A stretch of 64,000 bases of DNA from Cohnella rhizosphaerae (GCF_029525575.1 NZ_JAPDIA010000003.1:1852214-1916213); one strand, 5' to 3'; shown: positions 28,133-37,657, counted from the first letter of the stretch. Made by a program: numbers and translations. The notes: generated from the letters alone by a model not told the origin.

Positions 28133-28212
28133 GAAACCGCCGTATACCGAACGGTATGTACGGTGGTGTGGGAGGTCCGGCTACTCAACTAATGAGTAGC
28201 CCTCTACCCTTA
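28133..28212 (+). ncRNA. Orphan domain V-VI of a group IIC intron
   Basis: GAAACCGCCGTATACC-GAAC-GGTATGTACGGTGGTGTGGG (28133-28171, read with the loop between arms) is a group IIC domain V, followed by a domain VI-like hairpin GGCTACTC/GAGTAGCC. No maturase or 5' ribozyme domains precede it, so this is the 3' end left after deletion. Confidence 0.8.
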
Positions 28213-28302
28213 TTCGGTGACAAGTTTTCGAGGTTGTATTGCTTCGAGGACTGTGAGTGCTGATCTTGTGAGAAATTATTCGTCCGACCTGCTGGTTGAA
28301 TT

Positions 28303-28863
28303 TTATTGTGCATAGTACATTTCTAACATGTCCCATAACTGCTCGGCAACATTCTGCGGTGATAGGGGCATCTTGTTTTTGATCCACCACTCCACGACGC
28401 CAACGTATGCTGATAACATAAATTGAACGGCAACCTCTTTGTTGCCTTCCTCGTAGTTCCTGCTTACTTTCAATCGTTCCATTATACCGTTCTTGATAAT
28501 CTGAATAAATTGCTCTTTAAAACAAGAAATTCCTTTATTGGTGATAACAGTAAAATAAAAAGAAAAGTGTTCCTCAAAATAAAGGAACATCGATAGAAGA
28601 GATTGATCAAAATCCAATTCCTCATCCGGAAGTCTCGATAAAACGCAAAATTTCAACATATTGCTTAAATGATCTTTAATCGCTCTGTCGAGCAAATCAT
28701 ATTTATCCGAATAATGAAGATAAACTGTGCCCCTGTGAATATTAGCTCTATTCGAGATATCGTTAACCGTAATCGTATCGAAATCTTTTTCGGACATCAA
28801 TTCAATCAGGGCTTGATAAATTGCTTCCCTTGTCTTGATAGTTCTTCTGTCTACTTTTGACAT
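28303..28863 (-). CDS. TetR-family repressor
   Basis: 186 residues, minus strand. I choose the ATG complementary to 28861-28863 because GGGGGAGG precedes it. HTH: TREAIYQALIELMSEKDFDTITVNDISNRANIHRGTVYLHYSDKYDLLDRAIKDHL, then a ligand domain (WIKNKMPLSP). Paralogue of the TetR at 22121. Divergent from the DsbA/OYE gene pair at 29080-31105; palindrome GTGTCA-ATTACA-TGACAC at 28914-28931 is a candidate operator. Confidence 0.9.
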   Translation of the reverse strand: MSKVDRRTIKTREAIYQALIELMSEKDFDTITVNDISNRANIHRGTVYLHYSDKYDLLDRAIKDHLSNMLKFCVLSRLPDEELDFDQSLLSMFLYFEEHFSFYFTVITNKGISCFKEQFIQIIKNGIMERLKVSRNYEEGNKEVAVQFMLSAYVGVVEWWIKNKMPLSPQNVAEQLWDMLEMYYAQ

Positions 28864-28913
28864 GGTGTTATGACCTCCCCCTCGGCTTATATTTCTGATC
28901 AAATTTGAATGAT

Positions 28914-28931
28914 GTGTCAATTACATGACAC
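28914..28931. promoter_or_regulatory. Candidate TetR operator
   Basis: GTGTCA-N6-TGACAC palindrome about 50 bases upstream of the tetR start, in the intergenic region shared with the DsbA-like gene. Confidence 0.45.
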
Positions 28932-29079
28932 AAATCACATTTTTGAACATTGAGCTGCAGTATGGACTCTTTATAATGTAAATCAATACATGTGAGTTAA
29001 TCAACAGAAGTCATCTAATCATGTTGAAAGTATAAACATGTAGAGCTCTAAAAAATTACGGAAAAGAGGCGGAATGATC

Positions 29080-29802
29080 ATGAAAATTGAAGTTTGGTCG
29101 GATATCATGTGCCCGTTGTGCTATATCGGCAAAACGAATTTAGATAACGCACTAGATCAATTCGGTCAGAAGGATCAAGTAGAAGTCATCTATAGACCGT
29201 TCCAGCTATTCCCTGATGCTCCCAGCAATACTGGAAAAAATTATTATGATTGGACAGCTGAGATTCATGGAGGCGGAATGTCCCCCGACTTTGTAAGAGA
29301 AGGTAATAAAGCGGTGGTTCAGATGGGCAAAAATATTGGCCTCACCTATAATCTTGACAAATTGATTCCGTCCAATACGACAGATGCTCTACGCGTGGAG
29401 ATTTTTGCTCAGGGACAGGGCAAAGCAGCGGCATGGCTGGCTTCTGTTTATAAAGCTTACTTTACTGATGCTTTGGATATCAGCGATCATGGGACACTTG
29501 CTATGTTAGCTGGCGAGAGTGGTCTTGACGCTAGTGAAGTTCTTGCTATGCTATCAACGGATCTATACAAGGATACGGTCAAGAATGAGCGCCTAAACGG
29601 TTCTAGAAGGGGAATTACCGGAACACCGTACTATATTTTCAATGATAAGTATGCCGTCTCCGGGGTAAGAAGCAGTGATGCATTCCTCGATGTTATTGTG
29701 CAAGTTTGGAGAGAGGAACATCCTCTGCAGATGATTGACAATGGGGCAAACGGAAATTTCGAGGGCGGTATTTGCGGCGAAAACGGCGTGTGCAGCATAT
29801 AA
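29080..29802 (+). CDS. DsbA/FrnE-like oxidoreductase
   Basis: 240 residues; ATG 29080 gives better spacing from GAGGCGGA than ATG 29074. Thioredoxin-fold DsbA family with CPLC (Cys11, Cys14) near the N-terminus, RPFQLFPDAP and GITGTPYYIFNDKYAVSG (cis-Pro loop). No signal peptide, so cytoplasmic, like FrnE/HCCA isomerase-type proteins. A Cys-containing tail (GGICGENGVCSI) is unusual and could carry a second redox pair. Same direction as the OYE gene, divergent from TetR. Confidence 0.88.
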   Translation: MKIEVWSDIMCPLCYIGKTNLDNALDQFGQKDQVEVIYRPFQLFPDAPSNTGKNYYDWTAEIHGGGMSPDFVREGNKAVVQMGKNIGLTYNLDKLIPSNTTDALRVEIFAQGQGKAAAWLASVYKAYFTDALDISDHGTLAMLAGESGLDASEVLAMLSTDLYKDTVKNERLNGSRRGITGTPYYIFNDKYAVSGVRSSDAFLDVIVQVWREEHPLQMIDNGANGNFEGGICGENGVCSI

Positions 29803-29922
29803 ATTGATCCACATTCTTAGAGTCGATTACAAATGAATTGAGCCTTAATGGCTGATAATCTGATTTGTAAAAAAAATTCACCATCACTATTTCACTTTTA
29901 CCAACAGGGGAGTAAATCTAAA

Positions 29923-31105
29923 ATGAAGACTAATTTTGAACAGATCTTTGAACCTTTGACCTTTCGTTCAGGTGTACAACTCAGAAATCGGGTGCTTATG
30001 GCACCGATGACCAACTCCTCCTCTCATGAGGATGGAACCGTGTCAGAGCAAGAACTGGCTTATTATCGAGAGCGGGCAGGGGGGCGTCGGTGCAGTTATC
30101 ACAGCTTGTGCACATGTTACGCCGGAAGGTAAGGCTTATGTAAACGAACTCGGTGCGGATAGGGATGCTTGTATTCCTGGCTTGGCCAAACTTTCGCGCA
30201 CGATTCAAGATCAAGGATCGAAGGCGATTTTACAAATTTTCCATGCTGGGAGAATGACATCGCAAGATTTAATTGGCGGGCAGCAGCCGATTAGCGCCAG
30301 CGCAATCGCAGCAGCACGTCCGGGCTCGGTTATCCCGAGGGAAATGACAGAAGAAGAAATCCTTGACATCATTAATGCTTTTGGCGAAGCAGCTCGCAGA
30401 GCCATTGAAGCAGGCTTTGACGGTGTCGAAATTCACGGCGCAAATACGTACTTGATTCAACAATTCTTTTCCCCTCATTCCAATCGTAGATCCGATCGGT
30501 GGGGAGGTACAATAGAAAAAAGAATGGCGTTTCCACTTGCCATCATCCAAAATGTGAAACATGTTGTCGCTGCCCATGCCAAAGGGCCGTTCGTCGTCGG
30601 GTATCGAGTATCTCCTGAAGAAGTAGAAAATCCGGGCATTACCATGGAAGACACGTTGCATTTGGTGGACGCTTTGGCCGAACAGGAGCTTGATTACATT
30701 CATGTGTCGGTAAGAGGCTTTTGGGACGGATCAATTCGGGATAAGGAAGACACCCAATCACGCATCCTTCGCATTCAAGAAATGGCAGATAATCGAGTCA
30801 CCATAATTGGAGTAGGAGGGCTTTCTTCACCAGAAGATGTCGCTAAGGCCCTAGACACCGGAGTATCTTTAGTGGCTTTGGCTCATGCTATCATTATGGA
30901 GCCAAAGTGGGTCGAAAAGGTTCTAAGTAATCAGAGTGCCGATATCCGAACGACCTTGCCGAAATCGGCTCAAAAAAGAATTGGTCATACCGGATTCCAT
31001 GTGGAATTTGCTTTTAAGTGTGCCGGGCTGGTTTCCGGTTGTGTAAGCAAGTTACCCAGGCACATTGTAATCAGCCATGTAAACGATATTAAGAAGGAGT
31101 TGTAG
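29923..31105 (+). CDS. Old Yellow Enzyme-type NADH:flavin oxidoreductase, one frameshift
   Basis: About 393 residues from ATG 29923 (CAGGGGAG upstream). G6 at 30079-30084 (5 expected) separates FEPLTFRSGVQLRNRVLMAPMTNSSS from GGVGAVITACAHVTPEGKAYVNELG. TIM-barrel OYE features: QIFHAGRM (FMN site), GFDGVEIHGANTYLIQQFFSPHSNRRSDRWGG, VGGLSSPEDV, and LAHAIIMEPKWVEKV. It reduces activated C=C bonds (enones, nitro compounds) using FMN. Partner of the DsbA-like gene in a TetR-controlled unit. Confidence 0.88.
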
Positions 31106-31137
31106 CCGTTCTTTATGCGGCTTCGAGGATAAATAAG

Positions 31138-31170
31138 GCCCGCAGACAGAGTGGTATCTGCGGGCTTCCT
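31138..31170 (+). terminator. Terminator after OYE gene
   Basis: Perfect 9-bp stem GCCCGCAGA/TCTGCGGGC (31138-31146, 31157-31165) with a T-rich tail. Confidence 0.75.
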
Positions 31171-32000
31171 TATAGATGTTTCAGTCATCTGCACTGCAGT
31201 AGTCGGTAACGAACCGCAGTTCGCGTTCACGCGCGCCCATTTCGTCCGAACTGTGGCGCTGTATGATTGCTTGTACTGAACATACGCGAAACCATCTGGG
31301 AAATCTTCGCCCGGCGTGACCAGTTGCTGCGCAGGCTCAAGTAGCCGCCAGCGCCGCGGGCGAGCCGGAGCGACCGATGCCAGCTTCCGGCTTACGTTTC
31401 CGCTGCAAACCGCCTTTACTGCCCGTGTAGTTTTACCCACATTTTGGTTAAAACTTGGAAATGTAAATATCAAAAGACAAACGATCACCTATCTGTTCCG
31501 TTTCTCGCTTTCCTCTACGTTAGGGCTGTTGGTGTGGTTGGTCGTCCTCGTGCGCGCCTGCGCCTTTGCCGAACGCCTCGCCTAAGCGTTCGAGCGCGAT
31601 GAGAAGCGTATACAGGAGCGGAAGTAAACAGTATCACGAGTTCGCAAGGCTGGATCACGGAACTGTCAACGGACGCGCTACGCGACCTGTTCAAGCTGTG
31701 GCGTGATTGGTCGGAATAGCAAGACCAGAATGGCAGCAGGGTCGTCTTGAGAACCACCAATCTATCGGCACGTCAGCAAAGAACGTGATATAGCCGTAAT
31801 TTTCAAACGGCTAGGAGTGGCAGATTATCAGCGGCGCGGAGTACTTCGGCGGCAGCCGACTGCCGTCCCAAGAACGCCGGGCGCGGACTAAGCTAATAAA
31901 TGTTTGAAGCCGGTATACACTGCGACTGTCGTAGTATGAGTGGAATCGGGCCGAACAAGCGCTGAGGGAAGGAACTTTTGAAACGATGACAGAAACGATG
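31171..32000. other. GC-rich region of decayed sequence, no intact gene
   Basis: Composition is clearly more GC-rich than its flanks. Short protein-like stretches appear in several frames (for example WITELSTDALRDLFKLWRDWSE near 31650-31720 and EQALREGTFETM near 31957), each ended by stops. I read this as remnants of one or two foreign genes that I cannot name. No terminator or RNA gene seen. Confidence 0.4.
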
Positions 32001-32008
32001 TACTATAG

Positions 32009-32060
32009 TTGACAAGCTTGACTCAAAGAGTTATATTGCAGATGAAATTGATCGGCGATA
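32009..32060 (+). promoter_or_regulatory. Second copy of the Rrf2-type promoter/operator
   Basis: TTGACA (32009-32014), 17-base spacer, TATATT (32032-32037), then GCAGATGAAATTGATCGGCGATA, closely matching 25189-25240 but with the right half of the palindrome lost. Confidence 0.65.
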
Positions 32061-32109
32061 TGTTTGATCTCCGTTGTACCTGAAGAAATAAATTGCGGAG
32101 GAAATCATC

Positions 32110-32225
32110 ATGCAAGCTAGATTTCACTACACCCAAAATAATTCCGGATCGTTCCAAATTATTCCGAATCTGGAAGGGTTCATTAGGTCAATTGGGTTGG
32201 AGCCATCAATAGTTGGATTCTAATG
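32110..32225 (+). pseudogene. AhpD-like gene remnant (N-terminal end)
   Basis: ATG 32110 behind GCGGAGGA reads MQARFHYTQNNSGSFQIIPNLEGFIRSIGLE, then stops. It parallels MEVRFNYVDPSTG... of the pseudogene at 25300, also placed directly behind the same promoter. Confidence 0.7.
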
Positions 32226-32321
32226 GCGATATTGTCACGAATGGGGACCAGGTGATAAAGCCGAAATCCCTGAACATTTTTTGTACAGGGATTTCATCAT
32301 AAACAAAATGATGGAGGAAAA

Positions 32322-33005
32322 ATGAGATATAAGATTCTATTATTTGATCTGGATGATACATTGCTGGATTTCGGCGCGAATGAGGTGGATTCATTAACCC
32401 AATTGTTTCTTCAATATGGATATACATTTTCGGATGAGTTGTTTCAACTATATAATTCTGTAAATAAACAATTATGGACTGATTATGAAAATGGAAAAAT
32501 TCCACTCGATGTTGTTCTGAACTCCAGATTCTCGGAAACGATGTTGAAGCTGGGAAAAGTCGTTGACGGCTTGGAATGGGAAGGTTTATATAGAGAACTG
32601 TTGAGTGATGGAAACCAACTGCTGATGGAAGGCGCAATGGATGTCTGTCATCGCTTATCTAAAACCCACCGAATGTTCATAATTACGAATGGTATCACCC
32701 ACACTCAAATCAAACGCTTGAAGAAGTCGGGACTATATGACTTTTTCGAAAATATCTTTGATTCACAAAGCATTGGTTATCAAAAACCGGCAAAAGAATT
32801 TTTTGATTACGCGATAGGTCATATCTCAGATTTTCATAGAAAGGATGCGCTTGTCATTGGAGATTCGTTAAATACGGATATCAAAGGTGGTCTTCTGTCC
32901 GGCATTGACACTTGTTGGATCAACAGAACGGCGCAGAAATGCCCGGCAGAAATTAAAAGCACATATACGATTTCAAGCTTAACGGAGCTAATTCCCATCT
33001 GCTAG
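32322..33005 (+). CDS. HAD-superfamily hydrolase, YjjG/YfnB type
   Basis: 227 residues, ATG 32322 behind GGAGG. HAD motifs: I LLFDLDDTLLDF (nucleophile Asp, residues 8-19), II IITNGITHTQIKRL, III KPAKEFFDYA, IV VIGDSLNTDIKGG. The C1 cap and TNG motif place it with YjjG-like (pyrimidine 5'-) nucleotidases that remove non-canonical nucleotides. Intact; a fragment of a sister gene lies at 27.9 kb. Confidence 0.9.
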   Translation: MRYKILLFDLDDTLLDFGANEVDSLTQLFLQYGYTFSDELFQLYNSVNKQLWTDYENGKIPLDVVLNSRFSETMLKLGKVVDGLEWEGLYRELLSDGNQLLMEGAMDVCHRLSKTHRMFIITNGITHTQIKRLKKSGLYDFFENIFDSQSIGYQKPAKEFFDYAIGHISDFHRKDALVIGDSLNTDIKGGLLSGIDTCWINRTAQKCPAEIKSTYTISSLTELIPIC

Positions 33006-33165
33006 GCTGTATAACAATCGTGTGTGCCACTTCAATTACCACGTTTTGGTGAATATATAAAAACCGGTAAAACACCGAATTTTATTAAATCAAATTGGGA
33101 TTATCCGAAAGTGCATACAGATTGCGTGCGTAAGCCATATACCGACTGCTGCTCATCCACACACT

Positions 33166-33770
33166 TAGTTTGGCAATGGCTGCTTTGCTCCCGCCAAAGG
33201 ATTAATGGCGTTATTCGGGATTAGTGGTTTAGAAATTATTCTGTTATGTATCGTGATGGCGATAGTTGCTGTGATTTCCTCTCCCTTCGGTATCTTGGTC
33301 TCTGGCGCGAATACGGGCGTTGAAGTGAAGGCCTCTTTGACGAGAGCACCGGCGAAGAAACAGTTGAACACGTTTGCATGTTACCGTTATTAGCAAAACA
33401 ACAGAGCAGCAGAATAGCAAGCTGACTTCTATCATTTTACCGAAGGACAGGCAGACTTAATGAAGGAACTGCTATCGGAGGAATTTCACTCGCTTATGTT
33501 TGCGATTTTTGGCATATATTGACGCTGGTTTGGAACGGAGGAGCGTTAAGCCACTCAGCATGATCTGCCTGATGGAATACGAGGAATTGAGGCCGTCAAA
33601 TTGGCGTTGATCGTTTAGGTATCCATACAGACAGCCAAGGCCAGGCAGGACAACTATACTGATTGCAGTTATCTCGTGCAGTGGGTTTACAACTTGGCAG
33701 TTTACCGAGAACCGCGGCGGAGCGGGCACGGTACTGCTTGGAAGAAGGACAAGAAGCGATATGCTTATTA
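33166..33770 (+). pseudogene. Remnant of an NlpC/P60 conjugative hydrolase gene
   Basis: Pieces in several frames match the intact gene at 37658-39536 in order: LALL..GLMALFGISGLEIILLCIVMAIVAVISSPFGILVSG (membrane anchor), ADLMKELLSEEFHSLMFAIFG, and QDNYTDCSYLVQWVYNLAVYREPRR (catalytic Cys region). Stops and deletions interrupt all of it. It is evidence for a second, lost copy of this part of the element. Confidence 0.85.
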
Positions 33771-33969
33771 AACAGAAAGTTTAAAATCATGCCACATAAA
33801 CACACTGAGGTAAACAGTCGTTCCTCTCTTCTCCCCCGGAAAGCGAAAACTCTCGGATATATGGAAAATAGCCTGTAAAAACTAACGTTTTCTCAACCAT
33901 TGGATTGTTATAATTTATTAACAGGTTGCGCAACCTTGATAAAAAACTTAAATTTAAGGAGTTACGAAA

Positions 33970-34362
33970 ATGGTACTTACAAGAACAAAGGTAGTTGGTA
34001 TTGCACTTGCAGGGATTATAGCTTTAGGAGGCACTACTGCATTTGCAGCAACAAATTATTCACTCACCGAAGTCAAAGGTGTGAATCTTGAGGAGATTGC
34101 AGCCAACTCCCCAATGGTTGATGCAAAAGATTTGAAAGTAACGGGTGAAATCCCACAGACTGGAAAGGATCAGTTGGCTGGCAAAACGACGGACCCGGCA
34201 GAAAAAGGACAGTCTTCCATCTCCCTCACCAAAGTCAAAGGTGTGAACCTTGAAGAGATTGCGGCCGATTCCCCAATGGTCGATGTAAAAGTAAAGGTTG
34301 CGGGCGAGATTCCACAGACAGTCAAAGATCAATTGGCTAGCAAAACGACATCAGCAAGATAA
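33970..34362 (+). CDS. Secreted two-repeat small protein next to a two-component system
   Basis: 130 residues, ATG 33970 behind AAGGAG. Signal peptide (TKVVGIALAGIIALGGTTAFAA), then two ~43-residue repeats, each with VKGVNLEEIAA-[ND]-SPMVD, GEIPQT and KDQLA-KTT. No cysteine, no anchor, so probably released. Unknown family. Located directly before a response regulator/kinase pair with a terminator between, so it may be that system's target or signal; this is inference. Confidence 0.75.
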   Translation: MVLTRTKVVGIALAGIIALGGTTAFAATNYSLTEVKGVNLEEIAANSPMVDAKDLKVTGEIPQTGKDQLAGKTTDPAEKGQSSISLTKVKGVNLEEIAADSPMVDVKVKVAGEIPQTVKDQLASKTTSAR

Positions 34363-34369
34363 CCATTTT

Positions 34370-34409
34370 ACAGAAAAGGTGGGCAGCTGACACTGCTCGC
34401 CTTTTCTGT
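34370..34409 (+). terminator. Terminator after the secreted-repeat gene
   Basis: ACAGAAAAGG...GCAG / CTGC...CCTTTTCTGT stem (about 17 bp, two wobble or mismatch positions), then AT-rich. Partial read-through into the regulator gene is possible. Confidence 0.65.
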
Positions 34410-34428
34410 TATAAATATGGAGGATTTC

Positions 34429-35110
34429 ATGAAGATATTGCTCGTTGAAGATGAAGAGGAATTATCAACAATTATTGATCGCGGGCTTCGTAAACGCGGG
34501 TATGCTGTCGACAAAGCCTATGATGGAGAAGAAGCACTAAACTACTATTCTGTAAATGTATACGATGTGATTATACTCGATTTAAATTTGCCCCAAATTG
34601 GTGGTTTAAAGGTTTTGCAATACATCAGGCGAAAGGACAAGGAGACAAAAATATTGATTTTGTCCGCCCTTAATGCGATAGAAGATCGGGTGACGGGGCT
34701 GGATATGGGGGCCAACGATTATTTGACAAAACCGTTTGATTTTTTGGAGCTAGAAGCAAGAATACGAACCTTGTCACGTATCGTATATATTCAACAGGGG
34801 AATGAACTTACCTGCAATGGACTTAATTTAAATATGGCAACAAAAGTGGTTTCTTTTCGTGAAACTAAACTTTCTCTTACGAAAAAGGAATATTCCATTT
34901 TGGAATATTTGATGCTTCACAAGGGACAAGTGATTAGTACGGAACGATTATTAAATCACACGGTTGATAGTGATGCCGATCTGTTTCCTGACACATTAAA
35001 GTACCACATTCATTCTATAAAAAAAGAAATTTGTAAAAGCTCACTGTAATCAAGAGTTGATCCAGAATGTTCGCGGTAGGGGATATAAAATCGAGGAGGC
35101 GGCAGAATGA
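34429..35110 (+). CDS. OmpR-family response regulator, one frameshift
   Basis: About 227 residues. ATG 34429 fits the GGAGG at 34420. Receiver: LLVEDEEEL, DVIILDLNLP (phospho-Asp near residue 51), LILSAL, KPFD. Winged helix in the second half (LSLTKKEYSILEYLMLHKGQVIS, TLKYHIHSI). A7 at 35019-35025 (6 expected) breaks the end; restored, it finishes ELIQNVRGRGYKIEEAAE with TGA 35108-35110 overlapping the kinase ATG 35107. Confidence 0.9.
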
Positions 35111-36249
35111 AATTTGCAAGCAAAGTATCGTTAAGAATGCGTATAACTTTCCTTGCGGGAGCTATTTTAATATTTTGTTCTGTTATCCTGACCATAACCT
35201 CTTCCTATAATGCCCACTCGCAATTTTCCAGGTTAACGTATGCTGGTCCTATTTCTCCCAAAGTTATAACCATGGATAAAAATAGTTTAATCGATGTAGG
35301 ATCAACTCCCAATGTGACATTAACTTCATATGCAGTTACTGCAGCAAAGAAAAAATTTGATACAACCAGTATGATTATTCTTGCTATTATTTCTGTGCTT
35401 GGCATGGGAATGGTGTATTTCGTCGCAGGCAGGTCCCTGCGTCCAATCCATGAATTGAGCAAAACGATTTCCATCATTACCGAGGATAACTTGCAGCAGC
35501 GCATTCCAGATGAAAAAAGAAACGATGAAGTTGGTGTGCTGGGAAATTCATTTAATAACATGCTTGACCGGCTGGAAAAATCGTTTTTAAGACAAAAGCA
35601 ATTTTCCGCCAATGCTGCTCATGAACTAAAAACACCATTAGCAACAATTCACGCAGGAATACAGGTTCTTCATCTAGAGGAGAGTCCATCATTATCCGAA
35701 TACGAAGAAACTATTGAGACGACAGAACGAAATGTGAGAAGATTGATGGCGGTGGTAGATGATCTAATGAGCCTTTATGACGAACGGGAGGAATTCGATA
35801 CCACTGCCATTAACCTGCAGGATATGTTTGAATCCATTTGCAGCGAGCTCCGTTCGTTTCTTGATGAAAAGCATATTGAAATTGAACTTTACTGCGGACT
35901 CGGGACTGTGCAAGGTAATCAAGTCTTACTTTACAGAGTTTTCTTCAATTTGTTAGAGAATGCAGCCAAATACAATAAGGTTGGCGGTAAAATCCGAATT
36001 GAAACCAAGGTAGAAAATGAAGTGGGCCAGATTATTATATCAGATTCAGGCAATGGTATTCCGTCAGATGAGCTGCAGCAGATTTTTGAACCATTTTACC
36101 GTGTGAATAAATCGCGTTCCCGAAAAACGGGTGGTGTAGGACTTGGTTTATCCATTGTAAAAACAATCATTGAGAAACATGGATGGAAAATTTCAGTTGA
36201 TAGTGTACTCGGCAAATATTCAGTCTTCACTATAAGATTTGCGGCATGA
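35107..36249 (+). CDS. Sensor histidine kinase
   Basis: 380 residues. Two membrane helices (about 12-32 and 94-114) enclose a short ~60-residue extracellular loop, then HAMP (GRSLRPIHELSKTISIITEDNLQQRI), HisKA (FSANAAHELKTPLATI, phospho-His) and HATPase_c (NLLENAAKYN, DSGNGIP, GVGLGLSI). Start overlaps the regulator stop. The short sensor loop suggests it senses a membrane or peptide cue; the neighbouring secreted protein is a candidate. Confidence 0.92.
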   Translation: MKFASKVSLRMRITFLAGAILIFCSVILTITSSYNAHSQFSRLTYAGPISPKVITMDKNSLIDVGSTPNVTLTSYAVTAAKKKFDTTSMIILAIISVLGMGMVYFVAGRSLRPIHELSKTISIITEDNLQQRIPDEKRNDEVGVLGNSFNNMLDRLEKSFLRQKQFSANAAHELKTPLATIHAGIQVLHLEESPSLSEYEETIETTERNVRRLMAVVDDLMSLYDEREEFDTTAINLQDMFESICSELRSFLDEKHIEIELYCGLGTVQGNQVLLYRVFFNLLENAAKYNKVGGKIRIETKVENEVGQIIISDSGNGIPSDELQQIFEPFYRVNKSRSRKTGGVGLGLSIVKTIIEKHGWKISVDSVLGKYSVFTIRFAA

Positions 36250-36609
36250 CCACCAAGTTTTTTGCTGGGATATGTAACAATAAGTGTAGTTGTATAGCAA
36301 TCAAAGGGAGCGATGGCAGAACGTAAATTAAGTGCATTACAAAACTGTCAAGAGCATGTGCTCTTTTAGCAACGATGCATTCGGAATTCCTAAAAAAACT
36401 ACAGTTAGACCCGGTGATGTTAGAAACCCAACCATATCCAAATTCCCCACAATCGTATTCCAATTGTCCTCATGCGGAGTTAACCCAGAGTTTTTGAAAT
36501 ATTATCAATGATAGGTCAATTACCTATGGTTTAACAAATGGGTTCACTGAGCCAAAAACTTCTAAGGACTTCGTGTATTTGAAAGAAGGGAATATCTTGA
36601 CTAAATCGC
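36250..36609. other. Gene-free, decayed stretch
   Basis: No supported gene. Several stop-ridden short frames; probably part of the same decay zone as the following transposase remnant. Confidence 0.35.
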
Positions 36610-37025
36610 TCATATCAAATTTTATTGCGGCTCCTCCATTGCCGTTCAGAATAACTGGAATTGATTTTAGCCGCCTATCAGTATTGCTACCGCTACATAT
36701 GCCTGTTCGCCGATATTGAGAAGATCGAGTCGGGCGAAATTGTTCTAAACAGCTTGAATATGTTGGTCAAGTATCAACGCTTCGTATGGCGCGAGTCGAA
36801 GAAAATCATGCATCATGGTGCTAAATTGATCGGTTCGCTGGACTACGAGACAGACAGGAGAAGTGTATTGCACACAAGAAATCCAATATACCGCTCAAGT
36901 ATGCAAGGGCATCAGTCTGTTCTCACCTTGTTGTATCTCCCGCCCTATAGCCCGAAGCTGAATTTTGATCGAAGGACTTTGGGCTTTGTGTTCAACTATA
37001 AATCTCTAATGCCGAATATATAGAT
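36610..37025 (+). pseudogene. IS630-family transposase remnant
   Basis: Text fragments in different frames match IS630 transposases: QKIESGEIV-like, GSLDYET, EVYCTQEIQYTAQV, and LTLLYLPPYSPKLN before the last catalytic acid. Frames change at least three times and the N-terminus is gone. No terminal inverted repeats recognised. Confidence 0.75.
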
Positions 37026-37128
37026 ACTTATTTAGCCCCATGGACCGTATTTAGGTGTAGCCTCTAAAGAAAATTGAAAGGCTGCACCTTTTGTATACGT
37101 GCAGTTTGGAAAGTGAAATGAAAATTAC

Positions 37129-37231
37129 CAGCGGCTACCCGATTTGAACTCCAAAATGAAATGGTTAGTAGAAGGTCGTCCTATTCTTTGACCTTCCGGC
37201 TTTCCCAAAACATTTTGAGAGGAGAAATCAT
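37129..37231 (+). promoter_or_regulatory. Conserved leader, copy A
   Basis: CCCGATTTGAACTCCAAAATGAAATGGTTAGTAG, then CCCAAAACATTTTGAG and a ribosome binding site, in front of the DUF6075 gene. A clearly related leader stands before the SHOCT-like gene (copy B, 39664-39761). Confidence 0.5.
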
Positions 37232-37639
37232 ATGGTTCCTGCCTTGTTTCGGGATTCCGCACACGAATCCTTTTACTATCGTATGTTGGCTGAACGTCAA
37301 TGTACGGATAGTTATCATCGGTCATTATTCTATACGTTGGGTATTTCGAAAGACACACGCGCGCATATCCAGGAAGTCTTCGATTTTTCCAATGGTGGTA
37401 TCAGGCCGGAAAGCTTGTCAGCCTCATGGCAAACGGGAAGCTCAATCCGAACGTGCCGACTCGCATTCAATCTCTGGAATGGCTGGAGCCAAAACGGCGA
37501 GGAACGCTATTTCACCCCGCATGATCTGTTCGATTGTGGCTTTGCCCCCTACTTTTTTGAAGCGATTCGTCTCCGCCATCCCGATTATTGCCGCAATCAA
37601 GTCCCTTCCTTCAAGCCCAAGGCGGAACGCAGCCGTTAA
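37232..37639 (+). CDS. DUF6075 family protein
   Basis: 135 residues, ATG 37232 after GAGAGGAG. Conserved pattern FRDSAHESFYYRMLAE, SYHRSLFYTLGISKDTR, GWSQNGEERYFTPHDLFDCGFAPYFFEAIRLRHPDY matches a small protein family carried by Firmicutes conjugative elements. Function unknown. Ends 18 bases before the cell-wall hydrolase gene, so the two are co-transcribed. Confidence 0.8.
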   Translation: MVPALFRDSAHESFYYRMLAERQCTDSYHRSLFYTLGISKDTRAHIQEVFDFSNGGIRPESLSASWQTGSSIRTCRLAFNLWNGWSQNGEERYFTPHDLFDCGFAPYFFEAIRLRHPDYCRNQVPSFKPKAERSR

Positions 37640-37657
37640 GGCAAGGAGGAGTGTGCT

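Noticed and set aside
30985..31488. Minus-strand frame of 167 codons after the OYE gene
   Set aside because: Runs through the OYE terminator and the decayed GC-rich stretch; no ribosome binding site and Arg-rich low-complexity text.
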